Positions 1 to 9,534 of a DNA stretch of 64,000 bases are shown here, in pieces. Below the pieces are notes generated by a model. That model had not been told where the DNA came from and did no database searches. It saw only the letters and a list, made by a program, of their open reading frames with translations. Where the stretch lies: contig NZ_JADNQZ010000044.1 in assembly GCF_015709515.1 (NCBI RefSeq), positions 1-64,000 on the forward strand. Direction: 5' to 3'. Numbering within the stretch: the first letter of the stretch is position 1; every line of letters begins with the position of its first letter. The DNA comes from Methylocystis sp. H62 (GTDB lineage Bacteria > Pseudomonadota > Alphaproteobacteria > Rhizobiales > Beijerinckiaceae). The translations under genes were made by a program, and so were the position numbers.

Positions 1-1336
1 GGATGGCCGTGACGCGCGGCTTGCCTTCGGTGAGCGTCCCGGTCTTGTCCACCACCAGCGTGTCTATTTTTTCCAAGCGCTCCAGCGCCTCGGCGCTTTT
101 TATCAGCACGCCCGACTGCGCGCCGCGTCCCACGCCGACCATGATCGACATCGGCGTCGCAAGACCGAGCGCGCAGGGGCAGGCGATGATGAGGACGGAA
201 ACGGCTGCAACTAGCCCAAAAGTCATACGTGGTTCCGGTCCCCACATCGCCCAGGCAAGAAATGCTAGAACGGCGACGAGAATGACGACGGGCACGAACC
301 ATCCCGCCACTTGATCGGCGAGGCGTTGTATTGGCGCGCGGCTTCGTTGCGCGGAAGCGACCATCTCGACAATCCTTGAGAGCACGGTGTCGTGGCCAAC
401 CTTCTCGGCGCGCATCACAAAGCCGCCAGTCTGATTGAGCGTGCCGCCAATGACGTTGTCGCCTGCAGTCTTGGTCACCGGCATTGATTCGCCGGTGACC
501 ATGGACTCATCGACCGAACTGCGGCCCTCGATGAGTTCGCCGTCCACAGGAACCTTTTCTCCTGGACGGACGCGCAGGCGCTCGCCGACCTTCACAAGAT
601 CCAGCACAATTTCTTCGTCGGATCCGTCAGCGTTAATCCGAGTCGCCAATTTTGGCGCGAGATCGAGGAGCGCGCGTATGGCGCCGCCGGTCTGTTCCCG
701 TGCGCGCAATTCAAAAACTTGTCCAAGCAGAACGAGGACGGTGATCACCGCCGCCGCCTCGAAATAGATCGGGACAGAGCCGTCGATGTTACGAAATGCA
801 GGTGGAAAAAGAGACGGCGCGAATGTTGCGGCGACGCTGTAAATCCAGGCGACGCCAGTTCCCATGGCAATGAGCGTGAACATATTCAGATTGCGTGTCA
901 CGAGCGACTGCGCGCCTCGAACAAAAAACGGCCAGCCAGCCCAGAGCACGACCGGGGTCGCCAAAATGAGCTGCAGCCAGTTCGACGCCTGCGGCGCTAG
1001 CAAATGATGCAGATTGAATAAATGGCCGCCCATCTCCAAGACGAGGACCGGCGTCGCCAACGCCAGCCCGATCCAGAACCGCCTAGTCATGTCGATGAGT
1101 TCGGCGTTCGGTTGGGCTTCATTTGAAGCGACCAGCGGCTCGAGCGTCATGCCGCAGATCGGACAATTTCCGGGTCCGATCTGACGAATCTGCGGGTGCA
1201 TTGGGCATGTGTAGATGACGTTCGACGCGTGTGTCTCGCGTTCAGCCGCATCCTCGGTTGCGCCGCCGGCGCCGGCCGGCTCCGATCCCTCATGCGAGGC
1301 GTGATCATTCCGATGCTCCTGGGCCACGCGGTTCAT
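1..1336 (-). CDS. copA: Copper-exporting P1B-type ATPase (CopA-like), truncated by window edge
   Basis: Only the N-terminal ~445 residues lie in the window; the gene runs off the left edge. P1B ATPases pump Cu(I) or Ag(I) out of the cytoplasm across the inner membrane. A His/Glu-rich tail is followed by a heavy-metal-binding motif (YTCPMHPQI near residue 42, NCPICGM near 58). Membrane helices, the actuator motif TGES, the transport motif ACPCALG and the phosphorylation site [10 protein letters not shown] come next. The start at 1336 is the only ATG ahead of the metal-binding domain. It lies downstream of the cus operon on the same strand, separated by a hairpin, and probably loads the same copper detoxification route. 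The family is certain; Cu versus Ag preference is not visible. Confidence 0.93.
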   Translation of the reverse strand, partial: MNRVAQEHRNDHASHEGSEPAGAGGATEDAAERETHASNVIYTCPMHPQIRQIGPGNCPICGMTLEPLVASNEAQPNAELIDMTRRFWIGLALATPVLVLEMGGHLFNLHHLLAPQASNWLQLILATPVVLWAGWPFFVRGAQSLVTRNLNMFTLIAMGTGVAWIYSVAATFAPSLFPPAFRNIDGSVPIYFEAAAVITVLVLLGQVFELRAREQTGGAIRALLDLAPKLATRINADGSDEEIVLDLVKVGERLRVRPGEKVPVDGELIEGRSSVDESMVTGESMPVTKTAGDNVIGGTLNQTGGFVMRAEKVGHDTVLSRIVEMVASAQRSRAPIQRLADQVAGWFVPVVILVAVLAFLAWAMWGPEPRMTFGLVAAVSVLIIACPCALGLATPMSIMVGVGRGAQSGVLIKSAEALERLEKIDTLVVDKTGTLTEGKPRVTAI

Positions 1337-1425
1337 CCTTCCTTGCGCCGTCAGAAGCGGCATCGCAATTGATCTAGGCGTCCCTTGCGCAAGGTCGATC
1401 GTCGTTGCTCGCGCGGTTACCTAAG

Positions 1426-1464
1426 GAACACGGTCCGACAGCAAATCGATAGTCGGACCGTTCC
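1426..1464. terminator. Strong inverted repeat between cus operon and copA
   Basis: Perfect 9-bp arms CGGTCCGAC (1431-1439) and GTCGGACCG (1452-1460) enclose a 12-nt loop. The stem extends to GGAAC/GTTCC with a 2-nt bulge. It lies after the last gene of the cus operon and before copA, so it could terminate the first transcript or act as an operator for copA. There is no clear T-run on the minus strand, so termination is uncertain. A second short palindrome (TTGTCGACGACAA) follows within 20 nt; nothing else is seen in 1337-1535. Confidence 0.45.
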
Positions 1465-1535
1465 ATTATTGTCGACGACAATTACCGTACGTCAGCTTCG
1501 CATTGAATATGCGTTCAATTACGAAGCTCTCTCCG

Positions 1536-1748
1536 TCAGCGACAGACCCACACCCATCTTCCATGATGGAGGTGCCAGCACACATTATGTCTGTGTTGAC
1601 CGGGGGTGCTCCAATCACGATGCATGTGCCGGCCATGGCCGCCGGGGACCATTCCGTGAATCTGCGGGTCGTGCTCGTCCATGCCTTGCGCCATCGCGGG
1701 AACGGATAAGGACAGCATCGCCGCTAAGGCGATGGGGAGTCTAAGCAT
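1536..1748 (-). CDS. Small secreted His-rich peptide, last gene of cus operon
   Basis: A 70-residue protein with a signal peptide (LPIALAAMLSLSVPAMA, cleavage near residue 21) and a mature part of about 49 residues. The mature part has many His and Met residues and ends in an aromatic, basic tail (WVWVCR). I start it at 1748, not at the longer 1778 frame, because AGGAGG lies 8 nt before this ATG. It begins 34 nt after the cusA stop, so it is probably cotranscribed. His/Met content and context suggest periplasmic copper or silver binding; this is inference, as I do not recognise a named family. Confidence 0.7.
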   Translation of the reverse strand: MLRLPIALAAMLSLSVPAMAQGMDEHDPQIHGMVPGGHGRHMHRDWSTPGQHRHNVCWHLHHGRWVWVCR

Positions 1749-1782
1749 TGGTGTTCCTCCTCTGAAGATTGTTGTCATTACA

Positions 1783-4700
1783 TTATGGAGCTGCGTGGAT
1801 AGTTCCTTCCAACTCCTGTTTGACCTCTCCTATTTGAGACAGGCCAAACCCCTTGATCAGCGCATAGATCGCCGGAATGACAATGAGCGTCAGAGCCGTC
1901 GAAGACACCATGCCGCCAATCATCGGAACGGCGATACGCTGCATAACTTCTGATCCTGCGCCCGTGCTCCAGAGGATCGGCACAAGCCCCGCCATGATCG
2001 CGACAACCGTCATCATCTTCGGCCGCACGCGTTCGACAGCGCCGAGCATGATCGCCTCATGCAAATCAGCTCTCGTGAAAGCAGCGCGCGAGACGTTACG
2101 TGCAGTCCTGATTTCGCGCATCGCTTGATCGAGATAAATCAACATGACGACGCCGGTTTCGGCGGCCACGCCGGCGAGCGCGATGAATCCCACCGCCACC
2201 GCGACGGACATGTTGAAGTTCAACCACCACATCAGCCACACGCCGCCGACCAGCGCGAAGGGCAGCGACAGCATGACAATCAATGTCTCGGTCAAGCGGC
2301 GGAAGTTCAGATAGAGCAGCAGGAAAATGACGAGCAGCGTCAGGGGCACGACGATCCGCATGCGCGCGTCGGCCCGCTCCAGATATTCGAATTGGCCGCT
2401 CCAGGTGACATAAGAGCCGGGTGGGAACTCGATCGCTTCTGTGACTGATTTGCGCGCTTCCGTGACATAGCCGCCAAGATCGCGGTCCCGAATATCGACG
2501 AAAATATAGACCGCAAGCTGACCGTTTTCGGTGCGGATCGAAGTTGGACCACGAACGAGTTCGACCCTCGCCACCTCGCCGAGCGGAACCGTCCCACCGC
2601 CCGGCATGGCGATGAGCACTTCGCTGGCGATCGCCCTCGGATCAGAACGAAAGTCGCGCGGATAGCGCATAGTGACGCCATAGCGTTCACGCCCCTCGAC
2701 GGTCGTGGTTATGGTCTCGCCGCCAAGAGCCGTCGCGATAACCTCTTGCAAGTCGCCGATCATGAGTCCGTAGCGCGCGAGCATCGCGCGGTCGGGAACA
2801 ATATCGAGATAATAGCCGCCGATGACGCGTTCGGCGTAGGCGCTCGAAGTTCCGGGCACGCGCTTCAGGACCGACTCGACTTGACGCGCCAGCCCCTCCA
2901 TTTGCGATAGATCGCGGCCGAAAATCTTGACGCCGATCGGCGTTCTGATCCCCGTCGCCAGCATGTCGATCCTGTTTCGGATCGGCATGGTCCAGGCGTT
3001 CGACACGCCGGGGAATTGCAGCGCCGCATCCATTTCCGCAATGAGCTTGTCGATGGTTATTCCAGAACGCCACTGATCCTTAGACTTCAATTGGATGACG
3101 GTCTCGGACATTTCGAGCGGCGCCGGATCGGTCGCAGTTGAGGCGCGCCCGGCCTTGCCATAGGCCGATTCAACCTCGGGGAAGGCTTTGATGATACGGT
3201 CCTGCCTTTGCAGGAGCTCGGCGGCCTTGGTGACCGAGAGCCCGGGCAGCGTCGTCGGCATATAAAGGAGCGCGCCCTCATTGAGAGTGGGCATGAATTC
3301 GGCTCCGAGCTGCCGCGCCGGAATGATGGTCAGCGCCAGCGCGCCGAGCGCCAGCAGAATCGTGGCGACCTTCGCTTTGAGCACCAAACGTATGATGGGC
3401 CGATAGAGCCAAATGAGCGCGCGATTAATGGGGTTCCTCGCCTCGGGAACGATTTTTCCGCGCACGAAGACGACCATCAGCGCCGGCACGAGCGTCACGG
3501 AAAGGAGCGCCGACGCCGCCATGGCGAACGTCTTAGTGAAGGCGAGCGGACTGAATAAACGTCCCTCTTGCGCTTCGAGCGTGAAGATCGGCAGGAACGA
3601 AACCGTAATGATCAACAGGCTGAAGAACAGTGCGGGGCCAACCTCGGTCGCAGCGTCGATTATAATCTCGACGCGCCGCTTATTGGGCGGTGCGCGCTCT
3701 AGATGCTTATGCGCGTTCTCAATCATAACGATGGCGGCGTCCACCATCGCGCCGATGGCGATGGCGATGCCGCCCAAACTCATAATGTTGGAGCCAATTC
3801 CCAGCGCCTTCATCGCGGCGAAAGCCATTAATACGCCAACGGGAAGCATGATGATGGCGACAAGTGCGCTGCGCACATGCATTAGAAAGACGACGCAGAC
3901 GAGCGCGACAATGACGCCTTCTTCGACAAGTGTGCTCCTGAGCGTCTCGATGGCGGCATGAATGAGCTGAGAGCGGTCGTAAACCGAGACGATCTCAACG
4001 CCCTTGGGCAAACTTATCGCCATCTGCGCAAGGGCCGATTTGACATTGTCGATCACTGTGAGCGCATTGGCGCCATAACGCTGTAGCGCGATGCCGCTCG
4101 CAACCTCGCCCTCGCCATTGAGTTCGGTGACGCCACGCCGCTCGTCGGGGCCGAGTTCGACGCGCGCGACATCCTTCAGGAGAAGCGGCGTGCCGTTTTC
4201 GACGCGCAGGACAATACTTTCCAGGTCGCTCACGCTGCGCAGATAGCCTCGTCCACGCACAATGAATTCAAATTCGGAAAGCTCGACCGTGCGACCGCCT
4301 ACATCGGCATTGCTGGCGCGGATGGCGCCGCGCACTTTCGACAGCGGAATGCCGAGCGCGCGCAGTCGGTTAGGATCGACAACGACATTATACTGCTTGA
4401 CGAAGCCGCCGACGCTCGCGATCTCGGCGACGCCTTCGGCCTTGGCGAGGCCGTAGCGGATCGTCCAATCCTGGATCGAGCGCAATTCGGCGAGCGTCAT
4501 ATCCTTGGCGATGAGCGCATATTGATAGACCCAGCCGACGCCCGTCGCGTCGGGACCGAGAACTGGCGTCACGCCCGCCGGCAATCTCTTACTCGCCGCG
4601 CTCAAATATTCGAGGACGCGCGAGCGCGCCCAATAAATGTCGACGCCATCCTCGAAGATGACGTAGACGAAGGATACGCCGAAGAATGAAAATCCGCGCA

Positions 4701-4944
4701 CCACTTTGGAGCGCGGAACGGTCAACATCGAACTGGTGAGCGGATAAGTGACTTGATCCTCGACGACTTGCGGCGCCTGACCGGGATATTCGGTGTAGAC
4801 GATCGCTTGCACGTCGGAGAGATCGGGAATGGCGTCGAGCGGCAGTGTGCGCAAGGCATAGACGCCGCCTGCGACCGCGAAGGCAGCGCCCACGAATATG
4901 AGCAAAAGGTTGCGCGCCGACCAGGCGATGAGACGCGCAATCAC
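1783..4944 (-). CDS. cusA: Heavy-metal RND efflux pump, inner membrane subunit (CusA/CzcA family)
   Basis: This 1053-residue proton-driven pump is the inner-membrane part of a tripartite Cu/Ag exporter. The N-terminal helix is followed by the family-typical LPLDAIPDLSDVQ segment. The periplasmic region has WTMPIRNRIDML, holding methionines of the kind that bind Cu(I) in CusA. The transmembrane part carries GAMVDAAIVMIENAHK with the charged relay residues and GVAAETGVVMLIYLDQA near the C-terminus. Length matches E. coli CusA (about 1047). The start codon overlaps the cusB stop as ATGA, so translation is coupled. The motif set favours copper/silver over Co/Zn/Cd. Confidence 0.95.
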   Translation of the reverse strand: MIARLIAWSARNLLLIFVGAAFAVAGGVYALRTLPLDAIPDLSDVQAIVYTEYPGQAPQVVEDQVTYPLTSSMLTVPRSKVVRGFSFFGVSFVYVIFEDGVDIYWARSRVLEYLSAASKRLPAGVTPVLGPDATGVGWVYQYALIAKDMTLAELRSIQDWTIRYGLAKAEGVAEIASVGGFVKQYNVVVDPNRLRALGIPLSKVRGAIRASNADVGGRTVELSEFEFIVRGRGYLRSVSDLESIVLRVENGTPLLLKDVARVELGPDERRGVTELNGEGEVASGIALQRYGANALTVIDNVKSALAQMAISLPKGVEIVSVYDRSQLIHAAIETLRSTLVEEGVIVALVCVVFLMHVRSALVAIIMLPVGVLMAFAAMKALGIGSNIMSLGGIAIAIGAMVDAAIVMIENAHKHLERAPPNKRRVEIIIDAATEVGPALFFSLLIITVSFLPIFTLEAQEGRLFSPLAFTKTFAMAASALLSVTLVPALMVVFVRGKIVPEARNPINRALIWLYRPIIRLVLKAKVATILLALGALALTIIPARQLGAEFMPTLNEGALLYMPTTLPGLSVTKAAELLQRQDRIIKAFPEVESAYGKAGRASTATDPAPLEMSETVIQLKSKDQWRSGITIDKLIAEMDAALQFPGVSNAWTMPIRNRIDMLATGIRTPIGVKIFGRDLSQMEGLARQVESVLKRVPGTSSAYAERVIGGYYLDIVPDRAMLARYGLMIGDLQEVIATALGGETITTTVEGRERYGVTMRYPRDFRSDPRAIASEVLIAMPGGGTVPLGEVARVELVRGPTSIRTENGQLAVYIFVDIRDRDLGGYVTEARKSVTEAIEFPPGSYVTWSGQFEYLERADARMRIVVPLTLLVIFLLLYLNFRRLTETLIVMLSLPFALVGGVWLMWWLNFNMSVAVAVGFIALAGVAAETGVVMLIYLDQAMREIRTARNVSRAAFTRADLHEAIMLGAVERVRPKMMTVVAIMAGLVPILWSTGAGSEVMQRIAVPMIGGMVSSTALTLIVIPAIYALIKGFGLSQIGEVKQELEGTIHAAP

Positions 4945-6362
4945 TTGCCCGCCTCCCCTTGGTCGAGAGCTCGTAACGCCGCCTTCAAATTGCTTTCGGC
5001 GTCGATGAGGAAGTTCGCGGCCGTGACGACGCGTTCGTTTTCGTTCACACCGCTCTTGATTTCGACGAAGCCTTCGCCACGCCGACCGATCTTGACTTCG
5101 CGTGGCTCGAAGCGCCCTTCGCCCTTGTCGACAATCGCCACTTGCCGCTTCCCGGTGTCGATGACCGCGCTTTCTGGCGCCGTTAGCACTTTTTCGTTGC
5201 CGCCGGCTGCGATCTCGACCTCGGCGTACATGTCTCCCCGCAGCAACCCATCGAGGTTCGGCAGTTCGATCCTGACGCGCGCCGTGCGCGTCTCCATGTT
5301 GAGATGGGGATAAATTAGCGCGACTTGTCCCTTAAAGGATCGATCGGAATACGCCCTTGGCCGCACGTCGACCTTTTGTCCGGGCGCAATCAAGGCGATG
5401 TCCCGCTCGGCGATGTCAGCCAAGACCCAGACCACGGAATGATCGACGATGCGAAACAGAATGTCCCCAGGCGCGGCGCGCATGCCGTTAATCGCCGCCC
5501 GCTCCAGGACATGACCGTCTTGCGGCGCCGGCCATGCAATCACACGTGGAACGCTGCGGGCGCGCCCGATCACGGCGATGGCGCTTTCGTCGAGGCCGAG
5601 ATTGACGAGCCGCCGCTTGGCTCCCTCCAGACGCTGGGCGTCGATCCCGCCGCCACGCCGCATGTTGAGGACGGCGACATATTCGGCGGCTGCGCTCGAA
5701 AGATTCGGCCCATACACGCGCATCAGCGTCTGGCCCTTGCGAACGTAATCGCCCTCCGCAAACCTCCCGACCGATTCGATGAAGCCTTCGAAGCGCAGGG
5801 AGACGATCGAGATACGGCGCGGGTCGAACTCGATCCTGCCCGTCGCTCGAACTGGGACGTTCAGCGTCCGACGCTCGACGGGTTCGGAGCGAACGCCGGT
5901 CTTTTGCAGCTTTCCGGGACTGATCGTGATGGTCGCGCCGTTCTCCGCCTCGTCCTCGTAGACCAGTATGTAATCCATTCCCATCGCGTCCTTCTTGGGA
6001 ACGGGGGAAGTGTCGGGCAGGCCCATTGGATGGCGATAGAAGCGCACGCGCCGCTCGCCGCTCGCGACGGTCGCGGGAGGCGGCTTGTCTTCGAAGCTGA
6101 TGTCCTCACCCGCACGCACCGGCAGATAATCTTTCCCTGCCGATGTCTTCTTGGGCGTCGAGGAATAGGCCGGGCGACCGTCGGGATCTCGGTAGTAAAT
6201 GATAGGGCCAGTCGTTGCAGGCGCCTTGCCCGAGATGTTAGGCCCGGCGTCGCTAGGCGTTCCTGTAGGTGTGACCCATTTGAAGCGGCCCTCAAGCAGC
6301 CAAGCAAGGCTGGCCGCGACGACGACAAAGCCCAAAAGAATAACGATGTGACGGCGAGTCAT
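4941..6362 (-). CDS. cusB: RND efflux periplasmic adaptor with two heavy-metal-binding repeats (CusB)
   Basis: This 473-residue membrane-fusion protein joins the CusA pump to the CusC channel. One N-terminal anchor helix is followed by two copies of the metal-binding (YHS-like) repeat: a degenerate one at about 54-82 (YYRDPDGRPAYSSTPKK) and a typical one at about 107-137 (YRHPMGLPDTSPVPKKDAMG). Lipoyl/barrel-sandwich, beta-barrel and membrane-proximal domains follow. Both ends overlap neighbours by 4 nt (ATGA), giving the coupled order cusC-cusB-cusA. The first repeat has lost the central GMP-type Met pattern and may no longer bind metal. Confidence 0.93.
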   Translation of the reverse strand: MTRRHIVILLGFVVVAASLAWLLEGRFKWVTPTGTPSDAGPNISGKAPATTGPIIYYRDPDGRPAYSSTPKKTSAGKDYLPVRAGEDISFEDKPPPATVASGERRVRFYRHPMGLPDTSPVPKKDAMGMDYILVYEDEAENGATITISPGKLQKTGVRSEPVERRTLNVPVRATGRIEFDPRRISIVSLRFEGFIESVGRFAEGDYVRKGQTLMRVYGPNLSSAAAEYVAVLNMRRGGGIDAQRLEGAKRRLVNLGLDESAIAVIGRARSVPRVIAWPAPQDGHVLERAAINGMRAAPGDILFRIVDHSVVWVLADIAERDIALIAPGQKVDVRPRAYSDRSFKGQVALIYPHLNMETRTARVRIELPNLDGLLRGDMYAEVEIAAGGNEKVLTAPESAVIDTGKRQVAIVDKGEGRFEPREVKIGRRGEGFVEIKSGVNENERVVTAANFLIDAESNLKAALRALDQGEAGK

Positions 6363-7618
6363 AGAGAGCCTCCCGCCAGACGTTCAAGCTCGGCGTATCG
6401 GGCTTGCTCTTCGACTTTGAGCTTAAGGATTTCGAGTTCGATCGCTCGCAGGCGTCGTTCGGCTTCCAGAGACGTCGCCAAGTCCGCGGCTCCGGCCGCA
6501 AAGCCACTTCGCGCCGTCTCTACCGACAGGCGCGCCGGAATGAGCTGGCGTTGTTCGACAATCCGGATCGCCTTGCGCACCGCCTCCAGCCCGAACCACG
6601 CTTCGGCGACATCGCCGTCGAGCCGGATTCGGATGGCGTCGTAGCGCATCTGCGCAGCGCCGAGCCGCGAACTGGCGGCGCGCTGTTCGGCGTCTTTCGC
6701 TTCATACTGCAGCGGCACCTTGAATCCGAGCATGAACATGCCGCTATTGTCGCCGGTGGGACGCTGCACGAAATTCGCGCCAACGGTGACGTTTGGGTAG
6801 TAATTCAGGTCCGTGAGTTCTTTAGTTCCGGTCGCCGCGCGAACCTGCGCGCTCGTCGCGGCGAGCGCTGGATTGGCGACTCTCGCGAGCTCCTGAACGC
6901 CGGCGAGCGTCAGCTTTGTTTTCAGCGGCCGAAAGCCTCTGGGCATAGCGAGCAGCTCTTGGGAGCCGCGACCGATCAGGGCGTTTAAGCGAGCGGAGGC
7001 GGACTTTGCCTCGCCTTGACGGCGCGCGACTTCTGCTTCAGCCGTCGCCGCCTCGATCTCGGCCTTGATCACTTCCTGCTGGTCGACCGAGCTCGCGCCA
7101 TAACGCAAGCGCAGGAGCGCAAGAATTTCGTCGAGCCGGCGCTTTAATCCAAGCGAAAGGTCGATCGCCCGATGCGCGGCGCCGTATTGCGCATAGGCGG
7201 TTTTAACGCGGGCGATCAAATCCGTGTCTGCCGCGCGGCTCTGATGCCTCGCGGCATCGGCGTCGGCCTCTGCGACGCCGCGCTCCAGATCGAGTTTGCC
7301 CCAAAGTTTGAATTCCTGTTCGGCGCCGATCCAACGTTGGCCGACGCCGCGTCCATTCACGTCCCACGCTTGGAGCGTGACTGTCGGATCGGCGAGGACG
7401 CCAGCCGCGCCCACTCTGTGCGCTGCCGCATCGGCATCCAGCACGGCCGCCGCCAGTTCGGGGCTTAGCTGCTTTGCAAGGGCGACAACGCTTTCGACGG
7501 AGGCGCCAGGCAGCTGACGCCGCTCGACTTGACGATCTTGCGCTTCGACCTGAAACAACCATGACGCCGTGACTGCGCCGATCATAGCGAGTCGACACAT
7601 TTGGCTCGCCGGCCTCAT
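6359..7618 (-). CDS. cusC: TolC-family outer membrane efflux channel (CusC)
   Basis: The 419-residue outer-membrane channel of the Cus pump. The signal peptide is MRPASQMCRLAMIGAVTASW and the rest is the long alpha-helical repeat typical of the family, with two outer-membrane-efflux halves rich in Ala, Arg and Glu heptads. I start it at 7618 because that ATG overlaps the stop of the upstream gene (ATGA); longer frames lack a ribosome site and would put the signal peptide inside the protein. The 3' end overlaps cusB by 4 nt. Confidence 0.88.
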   Translation of the reverse strand: MRPASQMCRLAMIGAVTASWLFQVEAQDRQVERRQLPGASVESVVALAKQLSPELAAAVLDADAAAHRVGAAGVLADPTVTLQAWDVNGRGVGQRWIGAEQEFKLWGKLDLERGVAEADADAARHQSRAADTDLIARVKTAYAQYGAAHRAIDLSLGLKRRLDEILALLRLRYGASSVDQQEVIKAEIEAATAEAEVARRQGEAKSASARLNALIGRGSQELLAMPRGFRPLKTKLTLAGVQELARVANPALAATSAQVRAATGTKELTDLNYYPNVTVGANFVQRPTGDNSGMFMLGFKVPLQYEAKDAEQRAASSRLGAAQMRYDAIRIRLDGDVAEAWFGLEAVRKAIRIVEQRQLIPARLSVETARSGFAAGAADLATSLEAERRLRAIELEILKLKVEEQARYAELERLAGGSL

Positions 7619-8019
7619 GGCAAAGCCTTCAGCATCAGCTTGCTTTGGAGGGTGCCGTTTTCGCCTTGCAGCTTGGCTGCCAACGATAGCCGCCATCTGC
7701 CAGCCATGGTTAGCGCCGTCTTAAATCGGTAAACGCCACGCTCCACACTCGCCAGACGCTCGATGTCAGTCGTCATCATCTCCATGCCGTCAGGCGCCAT
7801 GTCGAGCCGAGTCGCGAATATTACCGCATCAGGAACAAGCTTGCCGTCGGGTTTGTGAATAAGGCGCACCGAAACGATTGCGTCACCCTTCTTGATTTCC
7901 TGTTCAACAAGAGTGAATTCGTAATCGTCGATGTTGGCGCGGGCCACCGGCGCCACTCCCAACGCGGCGAGCACGAGCAGCGCGAATAAGCGCGCATTGC
8001 CCAAAGTCGCGAGAATCAT
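7615..8019 (-). CDS. FixH/YtkA-like periplasmic protein, first gene of cus operon
   Basis: A 134-residue exported protein: signal peptide (LFALLVLAALGVAPVARA, cleavage near 28), then a single beta-sandwich-like domain. That domain has the FixH-like pattern of a polar strand (DAIVSVRLIHKPDGKLVPDA), a Met-rich middle (MAPDGMEMMTTDIE) and a closing GRWRLSLAAK strand. Small FixH-like proteins often precede cusCBA genes and are thought to help copper delivery. The start at 8019 has GGAGAGAG about 8 nt upstream, and the gene overlaps cusC by 4 nt. Five methionines in a short stretch suit a copper role, but the function is inferred from context. Confidence 0.75.
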   Translation of the reverse strand: MILATLGNARLFALLVLAALGVAPVARANIDDYEFTLVEQEIKKGDAIVSVRLIHKPDGKLVPDAVIFATRLDMAPDGMEMMTTDIERLASVERGVYRFKTALTMAGRWRLSLAAKLQGENGTLQSKLMLKALP

Positions 8020-8221
8020 CAGACTCTCTCCATGTCCCTCTAGTTCGTCTGATCGGCGTGCGAATCGCAGCGGCGATCGGTTCCGATTGAAAGCGTCGTC
8101 TGCCTCAGCCGATGCTGGGTTTCGCGGGAATTGATCGCGGATATCGAACTCCCGTCGAGTCAGTCGGCGGTCATTTGAACCGCGACTAACGGCGCATCTG
8201 CGAGCGACTGGACTTTCGACG

Positions 8222-8560
8222 TTAGGCGATAGGAGGTCGGAGGGCTGGCGGGCTTCGTAATCTGCCGCGCTCAATGTCGTCGGAGGGGATTAGCGAAGGC
8301 GCAAACGCCCAAAGAGCGGCATCAACGAACGGTTGAAACTGCGGAAGCGTTGCCTGACTCGGCCCGCACAGGACATCACTGCACACGGGGAGTGCTGCGC
8401 CATCATCGCCGTGGTCGGCGGGACAATCGACCATGCCCATTTCAATGCAGGCGTGGTTCATCTTCGCGGCAAAAGCTCCGCCAACTCCAGCCAAAGCTGT
8501 AGCGAGAACAAGCGCAGAGATAATAAGGCGAAAGCAGCGGCGCATTGTTTCTACCGTCAT
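8222..8560 (-). CDS. Small secreted Cys-containing protein (DUF2946-like)
   Basis: A 112-residue exported protein with a signal peptide (LIISALVLATALAGVGGAFA). The mature part holds four or five cysteines (HACIEMGMVDC, PVCSDVLC) and ends in a Pro-rich tail (RGRLRSPPALRPPIA). This architecture resembles DUF2946-type proteins found beside copper genes; I could not confirm membership. It is 200 nt upstream of the FixH-like gene on the same strand and may start the metal operon. A second possible ATG lies at 8545 with GGTAG ahead of it. Confidence 0.6.
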   Translation of the reverse strand: MTVETMRRCFRLIISALVLATALAGVGGAFAAKMNHACIEMGMVDCPADHGDDGAALPVCSDVLCGPSQATLPQFQPFVDAALWAFAPSLIPSDDIERGRLRSPPALRPPIA

Positions 8561-8762
8561 GGCAGCAGCTTACCACGACGGACGTCATGCCCCAATCCGT
8601 TTTTTGATTGCCGGCCCAGGGACGGGAACCGCAATGTTCGACTTAAGTGAGCCAAAATCAGCCCCCAAAAGTCTAGTCAGATTTTGTCCCCGCGGGCGGC
8701 GGGGGATCTAATCTATTTCGTGCCCTGCTTTGCGGGCGCTGAGGTGGGTTGGGTCGGCGCTG

Positions 8763-9407
8763 ATGGAGGCGCGCATGCTACTACCTTCCTCATCCGATAC
8801 CAACCGCATCACTCGCCCGTGGAACAAAGGGTGCCTGCTGGGCCAAAAGCGCCCGCTGCGGCCAAAGGATGTCTGGACCATTCGGGTCCGTTTACAGATT
8901 GAAAGCCGCAAGCGCGATCTCGCAATGTTCAATCTCGCTATCGACAGCAAGCTGAGAGGATGCGATCTCGTGCGCTTGCAAGTGAATGACGTTTGCGCGG
9001 GCGGCAGAGTTCGCGATCGTGCGGTCGTGATTCAGAAGAAAACTGGCCGTTCTGTGCAATTCGAGCTGACCGAGCAAACGCGATTATCAGTCCAGGAATG
9101 GCTGGATCGGCGTTGAGTAGCCAACAGCGGATATGTTTTCCCTAGCCGATCTGCGAAACATCCTCATATTTCGACTCGGCAATATGCTCGCATTGTGAAG
9201 AAGTGGGTGGCGAGCGCAGGGCTCGATAGCTCGGCCTACGGAACGCACTCCATGCGCAGGACGAAGGCTGCTCAAATTTACAAAAAGACGGGAAATTTGC
9301 GTGCCGTCCAACTCCTGTTGGGTCACACTAAACTGGAGAGCACGGTCCGCTATCTCGGAATCGAGGTCGACGATGCTCTTAGCATTTCAGAGCAAGTAGA
9401 ACTCTGA
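8763..9407 (+). pseudogene. Tyrosine recombinase/integrase, interrupted by an in-frame TGA
   Basis: Two halves of a small phage-integrase-type recombinase of about 214 codons lie in one reading frame, separated by a single TGA at 9114-9116. The first half has RPWNKG and the conserved segment LAIDSKLRGCDLVRL. The second half holds the catalytic box THSMRRTKA (His..Arg) and LLGHTKLESTVRYLG with the active Tyr. The frame stays open from 9117 through 9407, including VFPSRSAKHPHISTRQYARIV, which matches the family middle part. So this is a nonsense mutation and not a frameshift. Such short orphan integrases are common on alphaproteobacterial mobile elements. It is probably inactive unless the stop is read through. 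Confidence 0.85.
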
Positions 9408-9534
9408 GGCAACAGGCGACTCGGACTAGCCAATTGCCATGGCCGCGTCGCACCATAAGCGGACGTTCGGTCTTATGTGACCGGCGCAGGGTGTGATGGC
9501 AGTGCCGGTTCATTGAGGCGACGAAATGAGGCTG

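Noticed and set aside
5325-6644. Long plus-strand open frame (about 439 codons) opposite cusB
   Set aside because: It is antisense to a clear cusB with motifs and coupled ends; GC-rich codon use opens the opposite frame. The translation has no recognisable domain.
9108-9200. Frameshift as explanation for the broken integrase
   Set aside because: Both halves lie in the same frame and the link codes for family-like sequence; only one stop codon intervenes.
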